From positions 1 through 48,349 of the forward strand of contig CAZNFI010000002.1 in the NCBI GenBank assembly GCA_964572185.1: 48,349 nucleotides of DNA. The letters are read 5' to 3'. Every line of letters begins with the position of its first letter. Position 1 is the first letter of the stretch. Below are positions 41,530 to 48,349 of the stretch, piece after piece. Below the pieces are notes generated by a model, which saw only the letters and a program-made list of their open reading frames with translations, had not been told where the DNA came from and ran no database searches. Both the position numbers and the translations under genes were made by a program. Origin of the DNA: Azophilus sp964572185 (GTDB lineage Bacteria > Pseudomonadota > Gammaproteobacteria > Pseudomonadales > Azotimanducaceae).

Positions 41530-42948
41530 TCAAGGCTTGGCGAAACCCGGGTTTTCGGCAGGCACCACCGTCTTCCACCGGCCGCGCCGGAAACGCAGCA
41601 CCAGCATCGCGCCTTTCACCACGTAGTCGCCGATGAGCGCCGAGTAAACCCAGACCACCGGCCAATCCATCCAGGTGAAAACCGCCGCCAGGCCGCAGCG
41701 CACCGCTATCAGGCCGAAGAAGGTTGCAATGAGCGGAAAGCGGGTATCGCCGGCGCCTCGCAGCGCCCCGCCGATGGCGAACTCGATGGCCATCAGCGGC
41801 ATCATGGCGCCCATTACGTAGATGAACTGCACGGTGTATTCGACCGTTAGCGGCTCATCGCCCAGAAACAGGTTCGACAACTCGGGCGCGAACAGCATTA
41901 CCGGCAGCGCCAACCCAGCCATGAACAGCATGGCCAGACCGCCGGCCCGCCAGCCGGCACGCTCGGCTCCGGCATGATCGCCGGCGCCGAGGTGTTGGCC
42001 GACCAGGGTGGAGCCGGCGATGGAGAACCCGAAGCCCACCATGAAACAGACCATCAGCATGTTGGCACCGATGTTGTAGGCGGCAAACGCCTCGGTACCG
42101 TAGAAATTGCCGATCATAATCATGAAAATGAAGAAACCCACCTGGAATACCGCCTGTTCCACGGCCGCCGGATAGCCGATGTTCAGCAGCCGCCGCAGGC
42201 GCTTGCGTTGCCACCAACCACGGCTTACATGACGAATCCTGAACTTCTGCAGCAGCCAGAGACCCAGCAGCAGCATGCCGCCGACGGAAAAGGACACCCC
42301 GGCCGCTGCCGCCGCTCCGGCGACGCCGAGTTTCGGGAAACCGTAGAGCCCGAACACGAACAGGTAGAGGAGCGGAACATTCAGCAGGTTGACCGCGGAA
42401 CCGATCCAAAGCGGCGACCAGGCATCCCCCGATGCGCGCAGCGCCGCACTCAGGATGAAGGTCACCGCAAAAGACAGGTTGAACCAGCTCAGCATGCGGA
42501 TGTTCTCGGCGGCCAGGTCCAGCGTTTCCGGGTCCAGGCCGAACATGGAAGCCACCGGGTGCGCATAGACGACGCCCACGCCCATCACAGCCAGCCCAAA
42601 CATCCCCGCCAGCGCCAGCGACGCCATCGTGACGCGGCTCGCTTCCTGGTAATCCCCGGCGCCCCAGGCGCGCGCCACCAGCGCCGTGGTGCCGGCGCTG
42701 ACTGCCATGAGGATCGCCTGCATGGCGAAGAACACGCGCTGCCCGGCGCCCACCGCCGCCAGCGCGCCCGCCCCGAGCTCGCCCACGACCTTGGTCTGCA
42801 CCAGGGCGACAACCGAGTAGGAGAGGTTGCCGAGAATCGACGGAAACGCCAGTTGCCAGATGCCCGGACCGACGTACTCCCGGGTGTCCGGGCGCGGGCT
42901 CACGGAGCGGTCGCCCTTCGAGCCGTTCGGTTTATTCGATTCATCCAT
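41530..42948 (-). CDS. MATE family efflux transporter
   Basis: The 472-residue protein has about twelve membrane helices in two related halves. VGPGIWQLAFPSILGNLSYS opens helix 1, VSAGTTALVARAWGAGDYQE is the first-half signature, and IAGSTLVGQHLGAGDHAGAE the matching second-half one. The N-terminal 25 residues are polar and disordered. It would export an organic cation or metabolite in exchange for ions. AGAGGTGG before ATG 42948 supports the start. It converges with the nucleotidyltransferase fusion. The drug or metabolite handled is unknown. Confidence 0.9.
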   Translation of the reverse strand: MDESNKPNGSKGDRSVSPRPDTREYVGPGIWQLAFPSILGNLSYSVVALVQTKVVGELGAGALAAVGAGQRVFFAMQAILMAVSAGTTALVARAWGAGDYQEASRVTMASLALAGMFGLAVMGVGVVYAHPVASMFGLDPETLDLAAENIRMLSWFNLSFAVTFILSAALRASGDAWSPLWIGSAVNLLNVPLLYLFVFGLYGFPKLGVAGAAAAAGVSFSVGGMLLLGLWLLQKFRIRHVSRGWWQRKRLRRLLNIGYPAAVEQAVFQVGFFIFMIMIGNFYGTEAFAAYNIGANMLMVCFMVGFGFSIAGSTLVGQHLGAGDHAGAERAGWRAGGLAMLFMAGLALPVMLFAPELSNLFLGDEPLTVEYTVQFIYVMGAMMPLMAIEFAIGGALRGAGDTRFPLIATFFGLIAVRCGLAAVFTWMDWPVVWVYSALIGDYVVKGAMLVLRFRRGRWKTVVPAENPGFAKP

Positions 42949-43070
42949 GCTGGCACGCCACCTCTGACCGATAGGCTAACATTCCCGACACGCTCGCCAA
43001 GGCGAGGCCTTCGCCGGCGCCCGCCGGGACAGGGCCGGTGCGGGGATTGGCATGGGAGAAACGGGCTCGG

Positions 43071-44447
43071 TCAGGGCAGCAGATCGGAGACTTCGGCCAA
43101 ATCCCCAACGGTATCGAGATGCAGCAACGCATCGACCAGCTTGTCGACCCGCGGCGCCGGAATGTTGCGCCTGGCGTATTGCAGGCAGTCCCTGAATTTC
43201 TCGATGACGTCTTCGTCCGACATCGGGTTTGCCGGGTGCCCGTAGACGTTGTCCACCCGGCCGGAGAGAGCGCGCCCGTCGGTCGTCTGCAACTCGACGA
43301 TGGCCGGTGAGATCTCGGCGGCGGGGCCGAGTTGGTCGCTGACGCGATAGTGCACCCGTCTGACGACCGACAACACATCGGGCCTGTGCAGGTTTTCGGG
43401 CAGGAAGTCGGCGATCTGGGGCGTTTTGACAACGCCCGCGGCGACTGTGAAGAAGAGCGAGAATTTTGCCTGGATGCTGAGGCTCGGCGCCCGCTTGTCG
43501 GCCTCGGGTTCGCAGAACAGGTCACGCGTTCCCGGTGAGACGACCAGGGTAATGCGCCCGATGTCCGCCGGGGCAAGGCTGTTGTCGACAAGAATCCCGC
43601 GAGTTGCCTCCATATAGCCGTGCGTCAGGCGGCAGCAGGGCCACGGCTTGAGGCTGACGCCGGCATGGCGGTACTCCTCACCGAGCCCTGAGAGCAACCG
43701 ATCGGCATCGAACCGGTTGTCGTAATAACTGTCGAAAAACAGTTCGATGCCGTTGCGACAGGCCTTTACATCGCGCGCGGCCATGAGCGCGCAGAGCACG
43801 CCTTCCTTGTTGATGAATCCATCCCGGATGGCGCGCAACTCCGATTCCGGCGCGGCCACCGCATCGAGCTGGCCGTGACAGCGGTGCAATGCCAGCCCGA
43901 GCGCATTGATCATCTGGCTTTCGCTCAGGCGCAGCAGCTTGCCGGCAGCCGCGGTCGCGGAGAAAACCCCGAAATTGCTGATCGGAAACCAGCGGTGGTC
44001 CACGCCGAGCCGACCGGTCGGGGCGGCGGACAGGCGCGCGCCAAGGTCGCTGCCGAGGGCAATGGCGGCGATCAACTCCCTGCCGCTGACGTTTCCCAGG
44101 CGCTGCGCGACGGCCAGCGCCGCCGGCACGGTCTGTGACGACGGGTGATGGCCCAGGTCATCTATGGTGTCGTCATAGTCCAGCACATGGACGAAGCAGC
44201 CGTTAAGGTAGGCGGCCATGACCGCCGACCCCTTTCTACCGAGCCCGATCAGTGTCGAACGCCCCGGGCCGCTCTCTTCAACGACCAGTTCCGCCAGCCG
44301 CTCACAGGTCTGATCCAGGCTCGAGGGCGGCACCATGACGCCCAGCGTATCGAGAATGCTGAGCCTGGTTTTTTCCCGCACGGCAGCCGGGATGTCGTCG
44401 TAGTCGGTCTGCGCAACGTGCCGTGCAATGGTTTCGGTCAGTTGCAT
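43071..44447 (-). CDS. MmgE/PrpD family protein
   Basis: The 458-residue protein has the all-helical MmgE/PrpD N-terminal part (LSILDTLGVMVPPSS; AAYLNGCFVHVLDYDDTIDD; HPSSQTVPAALAVAQ), SNFGVFSATAAAGKLLRLSE, and the C-terminal KPWPCCRLTHGYMEATRGIL. Members include 2-methylcitrate dehydratase, cis-aconitate decarboxylase and other hydro-lyases. No prpB/prpC genes are adjacent, so this is not a standard methylcitrate operon. AAGGAG before ATG 44447 sets the start. It follows the double CoA-transferase gene by 89 bases on the same strand and may act on the acid made from its CoA-ester. Confidence 0.86.
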   Translation of the reverse strand: MQLTETIARHVAQTDYDDIPAAVREKTRLSILDTLGVMVPPSSLDQTCERLAELVVEESGPGRSTLIGLGRKGSAVMAAYLNGCFVHVLDYDDTIDDLGHHPSSQTVPAALAVAQRLGNVSGRELIAAIALGSDLGARLSAAPTGRLGVDHRWFPISNFGVFSATAAAGKLLRLSESQMINALGLALHRCHGQLDAVAAPESELRAIRDGFINKEGVLCALMAARDVKACRNGIELFFDSYYDNRFDADRLLSGLGEEYRHAGVSLKPWPCCRLTHGYMEATRGILVDNSLAPADIGRITLVVSPGTRDLFCEPEADKRAPSLSIQAKFSLFFTVAAGVVKTPQIADFLPENLHRPDVLSVVRRVHYRVSDQLGPAAEISPAIVELQTTDGRALSGRVDNVYGHPANPMSDEDVIEKFRDCLQYARRNIPAPRVDKLVDALLHLDTVGDLAEVSDLLP

Positions 44448-44536
44448 CGAGCGCTCCTTTTGCACGACGCCGGTGGATTCATGGCAGGTGCCCGGCAAAC
44501 CGGCGATCGGCGACCCGGCGTTGAGCGAGCGCGAGT

Positions 44537-46909
44537 TCAGGACTCGCTCCATATCCCGGCAATCGCCGTCCGGTCCAGCTCGAACTCATCCGGCGGCGTG
44601 CCCTCGCGCCGCTTCGCGCCATGCCAATCGGTAAAACCACCGATCAGGCGCAGACGCCCGACGGTCGACGAATGGACGATTTTCGTATAACGCTGGTCAC
44701 ACAGGAAAGCATCATCGAACTCCACGCGTTCGAGCACCTGACAGGCCGGCACGCCCCCCGCGGTGAGCGCGATCACCCAGTGTTCGACGGTCTGCGCTGC
44801 CAGGGCTCCGGCTATCGCAGCCGACAGCGCCGGGTCATCGATTCCTGCATCGACACCGTCACCCGAGCCAGCATCGGTGTCGCTATCCATAGCGCCGTCA
44901 GTGACGCCATCGATATCACCATCGGTGACGCCATCCACTCCGCGACCGGCGCCATCACCAGCAGCGGTTCCGGCAAATTCGGCCAGCCCCAGAATATCGA
45001 GCAGTTTGCCGCGTTGCTCGGGGGTGCGAGCCGATATCGCAATCCACCGGTCGCGCGCGCGATAGTAGCGTTCCCAGGAATCGGGGCCGGGGTGATCCAC
45101 GCCGCCCGATGCCCGCGGCGGGCGGGTGGCGTAGCTCGTCAACTCGCCACTCTGCAGCAATGTCGACACCGCCGAGAGCGACGTGAACACGCGCTGCGCC
45201 ATTCCCCTGGTCTCGCGCACATACAGTGCTGCCAGGGTACCGAGCGCTCCGATCGAGCCGGTGGCGATGTCATGTACCGGAGCGCCCGCGGTGATCGGCC
45301 GGCCATCGCCCCCCTGCACCGCGGCCAGCCCGCTCAGGGTCTGCATCAGCGGGTCGAAGCCCGGGAAGTCGGCCCAGGCGCCGGTCTGACCGAAGGCGGT
45401 GACGGAACAGCGGATGAGGTCCGCATTGGCGCGCTCATAGACCTCGGGCTGCAACCGCAACCGCGTCAGGCTTGCCGGCAGCAGGTTGTCGACGGCCACA
45501 TCGGCACAGGCGATCAGCCTGAGGAACCGGTGCCGGTCGCCGGCATCGCGCAGATTGAGTTGCACCGCTCGCTTGTGCTCGTTGACGATGGCATAGGGGG
45601 CCGTGAACACGCCGTAGGGGTCCCCGGCCGGAGCTTCCACCTTGATCACCTCGGCGCCATGGGTGGCCAACAGGCTGGTCACGAAGGGGCCGGCCAGAAA
45701 GGTCGAAGAATCGATGGCTTTCAGGCCCTCGAGCGGCAGCACATGCGGCTCGGGGCGCTGCCCGCCGGGTTTTTCGGGGGCTGCCCCGGTCCACACTTCG
45801 CGCATGTCCACGAACTCGCCGGGCACCGGAACCCGCCCCGCCCGGCCCGGCGTCCGCGCGAAATCCACGGCAACGCCAGGCAGCATCATATCGCCCAACA
45901 CGGGGTGCGCCACACGAAGCGGCGGGCAGGCGCTCGCGATCACCTCGCCCTGCAGCCAGTCATCGGCGTCCAGTAACGGCGCCGCCGGTACATCGGCATC
46001 CCGAAACGCCTCCAGCCACTGCTGCGCCGTGCGCGTCCTGAACACCACTTCCAGTTCCGCGGCCACCAGGCCGGCAATCTCCGGGCGCATGATGTTGGTG
46101 AAGTCGCCGCCCACCTCTTCCCAAGCCATCACTTCCATCCGGTCGAGTACATCGAGCGCCCTGAAAAACAGTTCGGGTGACAGCGCGCCAAGAAATATCC
46201 AGCGCCTGTCACCGCACTGGTACAGGCGGAACTGGCAACCGCTGCCGACCAGCTTGCCTCTGGAGATGATGGGCGGCCCATCGACCGACGCGGTCATGAG
46301 CGTGCACAACGCCGCCCCCGCCGCCTGCAGGCCCGTGACCACGGCAGCGCGTCCCCAGCCACTACGGGCTCGCGCATACAATCCCGCCACGGCAGCCGCC
46401 GCCGCCATGGCGCCGTGCAGGTGCAGGCGGGTCGGCACCACCGACGCAACGGGACGCTCCTCGGTGGCGGGGTGGTGGGCGGCAAACCCGGAAACCGCAT
46501 CGAGCAGCAACACGTCGTGCGGCAGGTGGCTCCAGCGGCCGCCAACGGAGATGGGCGGCATCCACAGGTGCACGAGCGAGGGGGCCACCTTCGCCATCGT
46601 TGCCGCATCCAGACCCTGCAACTCCAGGCGACCCGGGTGAGTATCCGCCACCAGGATGTCGGCGCGCTCCGCCAGGCGGCGCAACTCGACGGCCAGCAAA
46701 GATGCATCGCCCATCGGTGCGAGCAGCAGCTTGCCCCGATTCCAGCACAAAAAGCCCGGCATGGCGTGGTCGTCCGGCAGTTGCGGCGCAGCGGGACGCA
46801 CGACCTCGGCACCGAGGTCGGCGAGCAACATGCCTGCCGTCTGTCCAGCAATGCCGGTGCTGAGTTCGAGAACGCGGATACCGGTGAGGGGGGGCTGGCC
46901 CGTTGCCAT
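44537..46909 (-). CDS. Tandem CaiB/BaiF (family III) CoA-transferase with acidic repeat insert
   Basis: The 790-residue protein contains two CaiB-type halves. Half 1 begins LTGIRVLELSTGIAGQTAGM, half 2 LEGLKAIDSSTFLAGPFVTS. The catalytic aspartate of the family is clear in half 2 (GAPVHDIATGSIGALGTLAA), while the matching point of half 1 reads VVPTRLHLHGAMAA with no aspartate, so half 1 is probably structural. An inserted Asp/Gly-rich stretch near residues 650-692 contains 8-residue repeats (DGVTDGDI, DGVTDGAM). The enzyme would move CoA between carboxylic acids. ATG 46909 begins MATGQPPLTG; the tandem family-1 repeats lie just upstream. Confidence 0.87.
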   Translation of the reverse strand: MATGQPPLTGIRVLELSTGIAGQTAGMLLADLGAEVVRPAAPQLPDDHAMPGFLCWNRGKLLLAPMGDASLLAVELRRLAERADILVADTHPGRLELQGLDAATMAKVAPSLVHLWMPPISVGGRWSHLPHDVLLLDAVSGFAAHHPATEERPVASVVPTRLHLHGAMAAAAAVAGLYARARSGWGRAAVVTGLQAAGAALCTLMTASVDGPPIISRGKLVGSGCQFRLYQCGDRRWIFLGALSPELFFRALDVLDRMEVMAWEEVGGDFTNIMRPEIAGLVAAELEVVFRTRTAQQWLEAFRDADVPAAPLLDADDWLQGEVIASACPPLRVAHPVLGDMMLPGVAVDFARTPGRAGRVPVPGEFVDMREVWTGAAPEKPGGQRPEPHVLPLEGLKAIDSSTFLAGPFVTSLLATHGAEVIKVEAPAGDPYGVFTAPYAIVNEHKRAVQLNLRDAGDRHRFLRLIACADVAVDNLLPASLTRLRLQPEVYERANADLIRCSVTAFGQTGAWADFPGFDPLMQTLSGLAAVQGGDGRPITAGAPVHDIATGSIGALGTLAALYVRETRGMAQRVFTSLSAVSTLLQSGELTSYATRPPRASGGVDHPGPDSWERYYRARDRWIAISARTPEQRGKLLDILGLAEFAGTAAGDGAGRGVDGVTDGDIDGVTDGAMDSDTDAGSGDGVDAGIDDPALSAAIAGALAAQTVEHWVIALTAGGVPACQVLERVEFDDAFLCDQRYTKIVHSSTVGRLRLIGGFTDWHGAKRREGTPPDEFELDRTAIAGIWSES
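44836..44958. repeat. In-frame Asp/Gly repeat insert within the CoA-transferase gene
   Basis: GTGACGCCATCGATATCACC and a further copy of GTGACGCCATC recur with a 24-base period, encoding DGVTDGxx on the minus strand. The tract breaks the second CaiB domain between a conserved LAEF segment and the C-terminal helix. Confidence 0.6.
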
Positions 46910-46921
46910 GCGGGGCACTCT

Positions 46922-47024
46922 AGGTGCGTTGCCCAATGGCAACGCAATCAAGTTGCTCCGCAACTTGTCGAGGTTGATCGAAAACGCAGATCATCTACAA
47001 ACGTCAAGACCAGTCATGAATTCC
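46922..47024. repeat. Dispersed repeat family 1, copy b (first of tandem pair)
   Basis: A 103-base unit containing the hairpin GCGTTGCC-CAAT-GGCAACGC, then AATCAAGTTGCTCCGC, AACTTGTCGAGG and AAAACGCAGATCATCT. An inner palindrome AAGTTGCTCCGCAACTT is perfect in this copy. It starts 13 bases upstream of the CoA-transferase start codon on the opposite strand. Confidence 0.7.
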
Positions 47025-47127
47025 AGGTGCGTTGCCCAATGGCAACGCAATCAAGTTGCTCCGCACTTGTCGAGGTTGTTCGAAAACGCAACTCATCCAT
47101 AACCGTCAAGACCGCTCGAGAATTCTA
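47025..47127. repeat. Dispersed repeat family 1, copy c (second of tandem pair)
   Basis: Directly adjoins copy b and matches it across the 103 bases with scattered changes and one deletion (CCGCACTTG for CCGCAACTTG). Same hairpin and core; ends at CTAG near 47125. The pair fills most of the 287-base gap before the luciferase-like gene. Confidence 0.7.
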
Positions 47128-47196
47128 GTGTGCTGTCGCATCGGTTTCTACGCTTTCAGGGTGAGCGAAACTGCCGTCGCAAGGCGTGGTGCACGG

Positions 47197-47943
47197 TCAG
47201 GCCAGTCTGCGCACCCGTTCCGGAGCCGGGGCTTGGGGCATGAACATGATCACGGCGTCATCGAACCCATAGTCCGCGTACTGCTGCAGGCGCGCGCGCA
47301 GTTTGCCGAGGTCGCTGTCGGCGCTGACGATGATGGTGGTGACGATGGCGCGCCGTCCGCCTGCTGCCCGATAGCGCTTGAGCCGCGCATCGAGTTGCTG
47401 CGCCTTGCCGAAACGCGCGGAAGCGATCCAACCGTCGAACTCCCGGGCCGCTCGTTCTATGTCGCTGCCCCAGGTGCCGTAGAAGATGGGTGGCGGCGGC
47501 CCGGGAACCGGGTTGAGCGATACCTCGCCCCACTCGCCGGTGCGCAGGAGGCTCCTCAGCGGCTGCAACCGGCGGTGCAGTGCGTCGAGCCGCCCTCCAA
47601 AGTCCCGTTGCAGCGCCGAGAAGTCGGTTTCGCTCGAACCGGCGCCCACACCCAGTGTCAACCGCTCGCCACACACCTCGACCAGTGACAGGATGCGATG
47701 CGCCAATTCCACCGGATGATGCAACGGCACCTGGATGATGCCGGTGCCGAGTTCAACGCCCCGGGTGACCGATGCCGCCACCGTCAACGCAACGAACGGA
47801 TCGGCCATGAATACCCCACGCCCGAAGGAACTCGCCGCCCAAAGGCTGGTGAAGCCCGCATCCGCGTACCGGCGCGCCCGTTCGGCGAGCGATGCTTGCT
47901 GCCGCTGCGGCGAAAACGGCACCAGAACCGCGCCCATTCTCAT
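47197..47943 (-). CDS. LLM-class flavin-dependent oxidoreductase (luciferase-like)
   Basis: The 248-residue protein has a compact luciferase-like barrel: GFTSLWAASSFGRGVFMADP, VELGTGIIQVPLHHPVELAH, LTLGVGAGSSETDF and IFYGTWGSDIERAAREFDGW. It would bind FMN or F420 and oxygenate or reduce a small organic compound. It is shorter than most members (300-350 residues), lacking some C-terminal helices, but both ends look natural. GGGGGA seven bases before ATG 47943 decides the start. It reads toward the tandem repeats and the CoA-transferase/MmgE genes, which might form one catabolic unit. Confidence 0.82.
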   Translation of the reverse strand: MRMGAVLVPFSPQRQQASLAERARRYADAGFTSLWAASSFGRGVFMADPFVALTVAASVTRGVELGTGIIQVPLHHPVELAHRILSLVEVCGERLTLGVGAGSSETDFSALQRDFGGRLDALHRRLQPLRSLLRTGEWGEVSLNPVPGPPPPIFYGTWGSDIERAAREFDGWIASARFGKAQQLDARLKRYRAAGGRRAIVTTIIVSADSDLGKLRARLQQYADYGFDDAVIMFMPQAPAPERVRRLA

Positions 47944-48033
47944 TGCTCATCCCCCGGTTCGTTTGAATATGCAAACCCATCGCCAACAAGGCGCCGCCCC
48001 CGCAGTCAGTTCCTTCGTTCGGGCACCGGGCGC

Positions 48034-48132
48034 GCTTGCCGGGTGTGTCTTTCTGCGCACTGCCCACATGCGCTCAGCTACCAAAGAGGCTGAAGCACGC
48101 TTTGACTGCGCGGAAAGACACACCGGGCAAGC
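48034..48132. repeat. Imperfect palindrome, repeat family 2, copy B
   Basis: GGTGTGTCTTTC (48042-48053) pairs perfectly with GAAAGACACACC (48113-48124), with GCTTGCC/GGGCAAGC outside and TGCGCA/TGCGC inside. Compared with copy A at 6968-7070 the arms differ but still pair, and the inner segments GCACTGCCCACA and GCTTTGACTGCGC are shared. It lies upstream of the luciferase-like gene. Only this and the family-1 copy are seen in the last 406 bases of the window. Confidence 0.6.
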
Positions 48133-48206
48133 CCACTCTCATCCCCAGGTTCACCGTTGTTCCTTGCACGTCGGCGTCCCTGTGTGCCGGCTTCCGGACT
48201 CGCATG

Positions 48207-48301
48207 CAATCGTGATTCACGATCAAGTTGCTGCGCGACCTGGCGACGCCAATCCAATACGCAACTCATCTTTACACATCAATGACGTTCAAGGACTCTA
48301 G
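48207..48301. repeat. Dispersed repeat family 1, copy d
   Basis: The inverted repeat ATCGTGA-T-TCACGAT (48207-48221) overlaps ATCAAGTTGCTGCGC (48220-48234); ACGCAACTCATCT follows at about the same distance as in other copies, and the unit ends near CTCTAG at 48296-48301. Confidence 0.6.
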
Positions 48302-48349
48302 CGTTCTTGAGGATGCCCCGTCTTGACAGTTGAGCAAAGTTCCGCAACG

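Noticed and set aside
46922..47127. Tandem repeats considered as integron attC sites or a short CRISPR array
   Set aside because: No GTTRRRY/RYYYAAC core pair, no integrase or cas genes, and there is no unique spacer between the two units.

Overview
The window is GC-rich DNA (about two-thirds G+C by eye) packed with typical bacterial genes on both strands. Several gene families (Re/Si transhydrogenase, TRAP transporter, OmpR/EnvZ-type two-component pair, TonB-dependent receptor, HpnCDE squalene enzymes, IMPase-type HisN) point to a proteobacterium, most likely a gammaproteobacterium with aerobic, lipid- and acid-degrading metabolism. I cannot name the genus from sequence alone. No rRNA, tRNA, CRISPR array, prophage or complete insertion sequence was seen.

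Layout. 1-657 is the 5' part of pntA. 883-5353 holds a probable 2-keto-3-deoxygluconate kinase divergent from a three-gene TRAP importer whose binding protein resembles the alpha-keto-acid (TakP) type. 5431-11530 is a mixed stretch: PurN-like formyltransferase, IMPase-family phosphatase, MATE exporter, MOSC protein, amidase, periplasmic TPR-like protein. 11734-17606 is an isoprenoid island: hpnC-hpnD-hpnE (squalene from farnesyl diphosphate) on the minus strand, divergent from idi-mvaD-phosphomevalonate kinase (lower mevalonate pathway) on the plus strand, with a 151-bp inverted-repeat element between them. 17719-18602 is a frameshifted exported protein behind a good sigma70 promoter. 18638-20679 is a two-gene membrane-type sugar dehydrogenase (Tat small subunit plus GMC flavoprotein). 

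20942-34881 is dominated by acyl-CoA and xenobiotic-type catabolism: amidohydrolase-2, acyl-CoA synthetase, two crotonases, a TonB receptor, an acyl-CoA dehydrogenase, a ClpP peptidase, an SDR protein without the catalytic Tyr, and two MaoC-type proteins. An unrecognised 643-residue orphan (24005-25936) sits inside it. 35343-37933 is an OmpR/EnvZ-type two-component system and a small exported protein. A strong terminator and a possible regulator site follow the kinase, suggesting an untranslated RNA. 38038-47943 continues the catabolic theme: thiolase, alpha/beta hydrolase, a CinA-like/nucleotidyltransferase fusion, a second MATE exporter, an MmgE/PrpD protein, a double-domain CaiB-type CoA-transferase, and a luciferase-like monooxygenase.

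The most unusual signals are non-coding. A dispersed element (four copies: one near 22.0 kb, two in tandem at 46.9-47.1 kb, one at 48.2 kb) has a short inverted repeat of changing sequence but constant position next to a fixed core, ATCAAGTTGCTGCGC. A second family of about 100-bp imperfect palindromes (7.0 kb and 48.1 kb) keeps its stem through paired changes. Start codons were chosen mainly from Shine-Dalgarno spacing and family N-termini.
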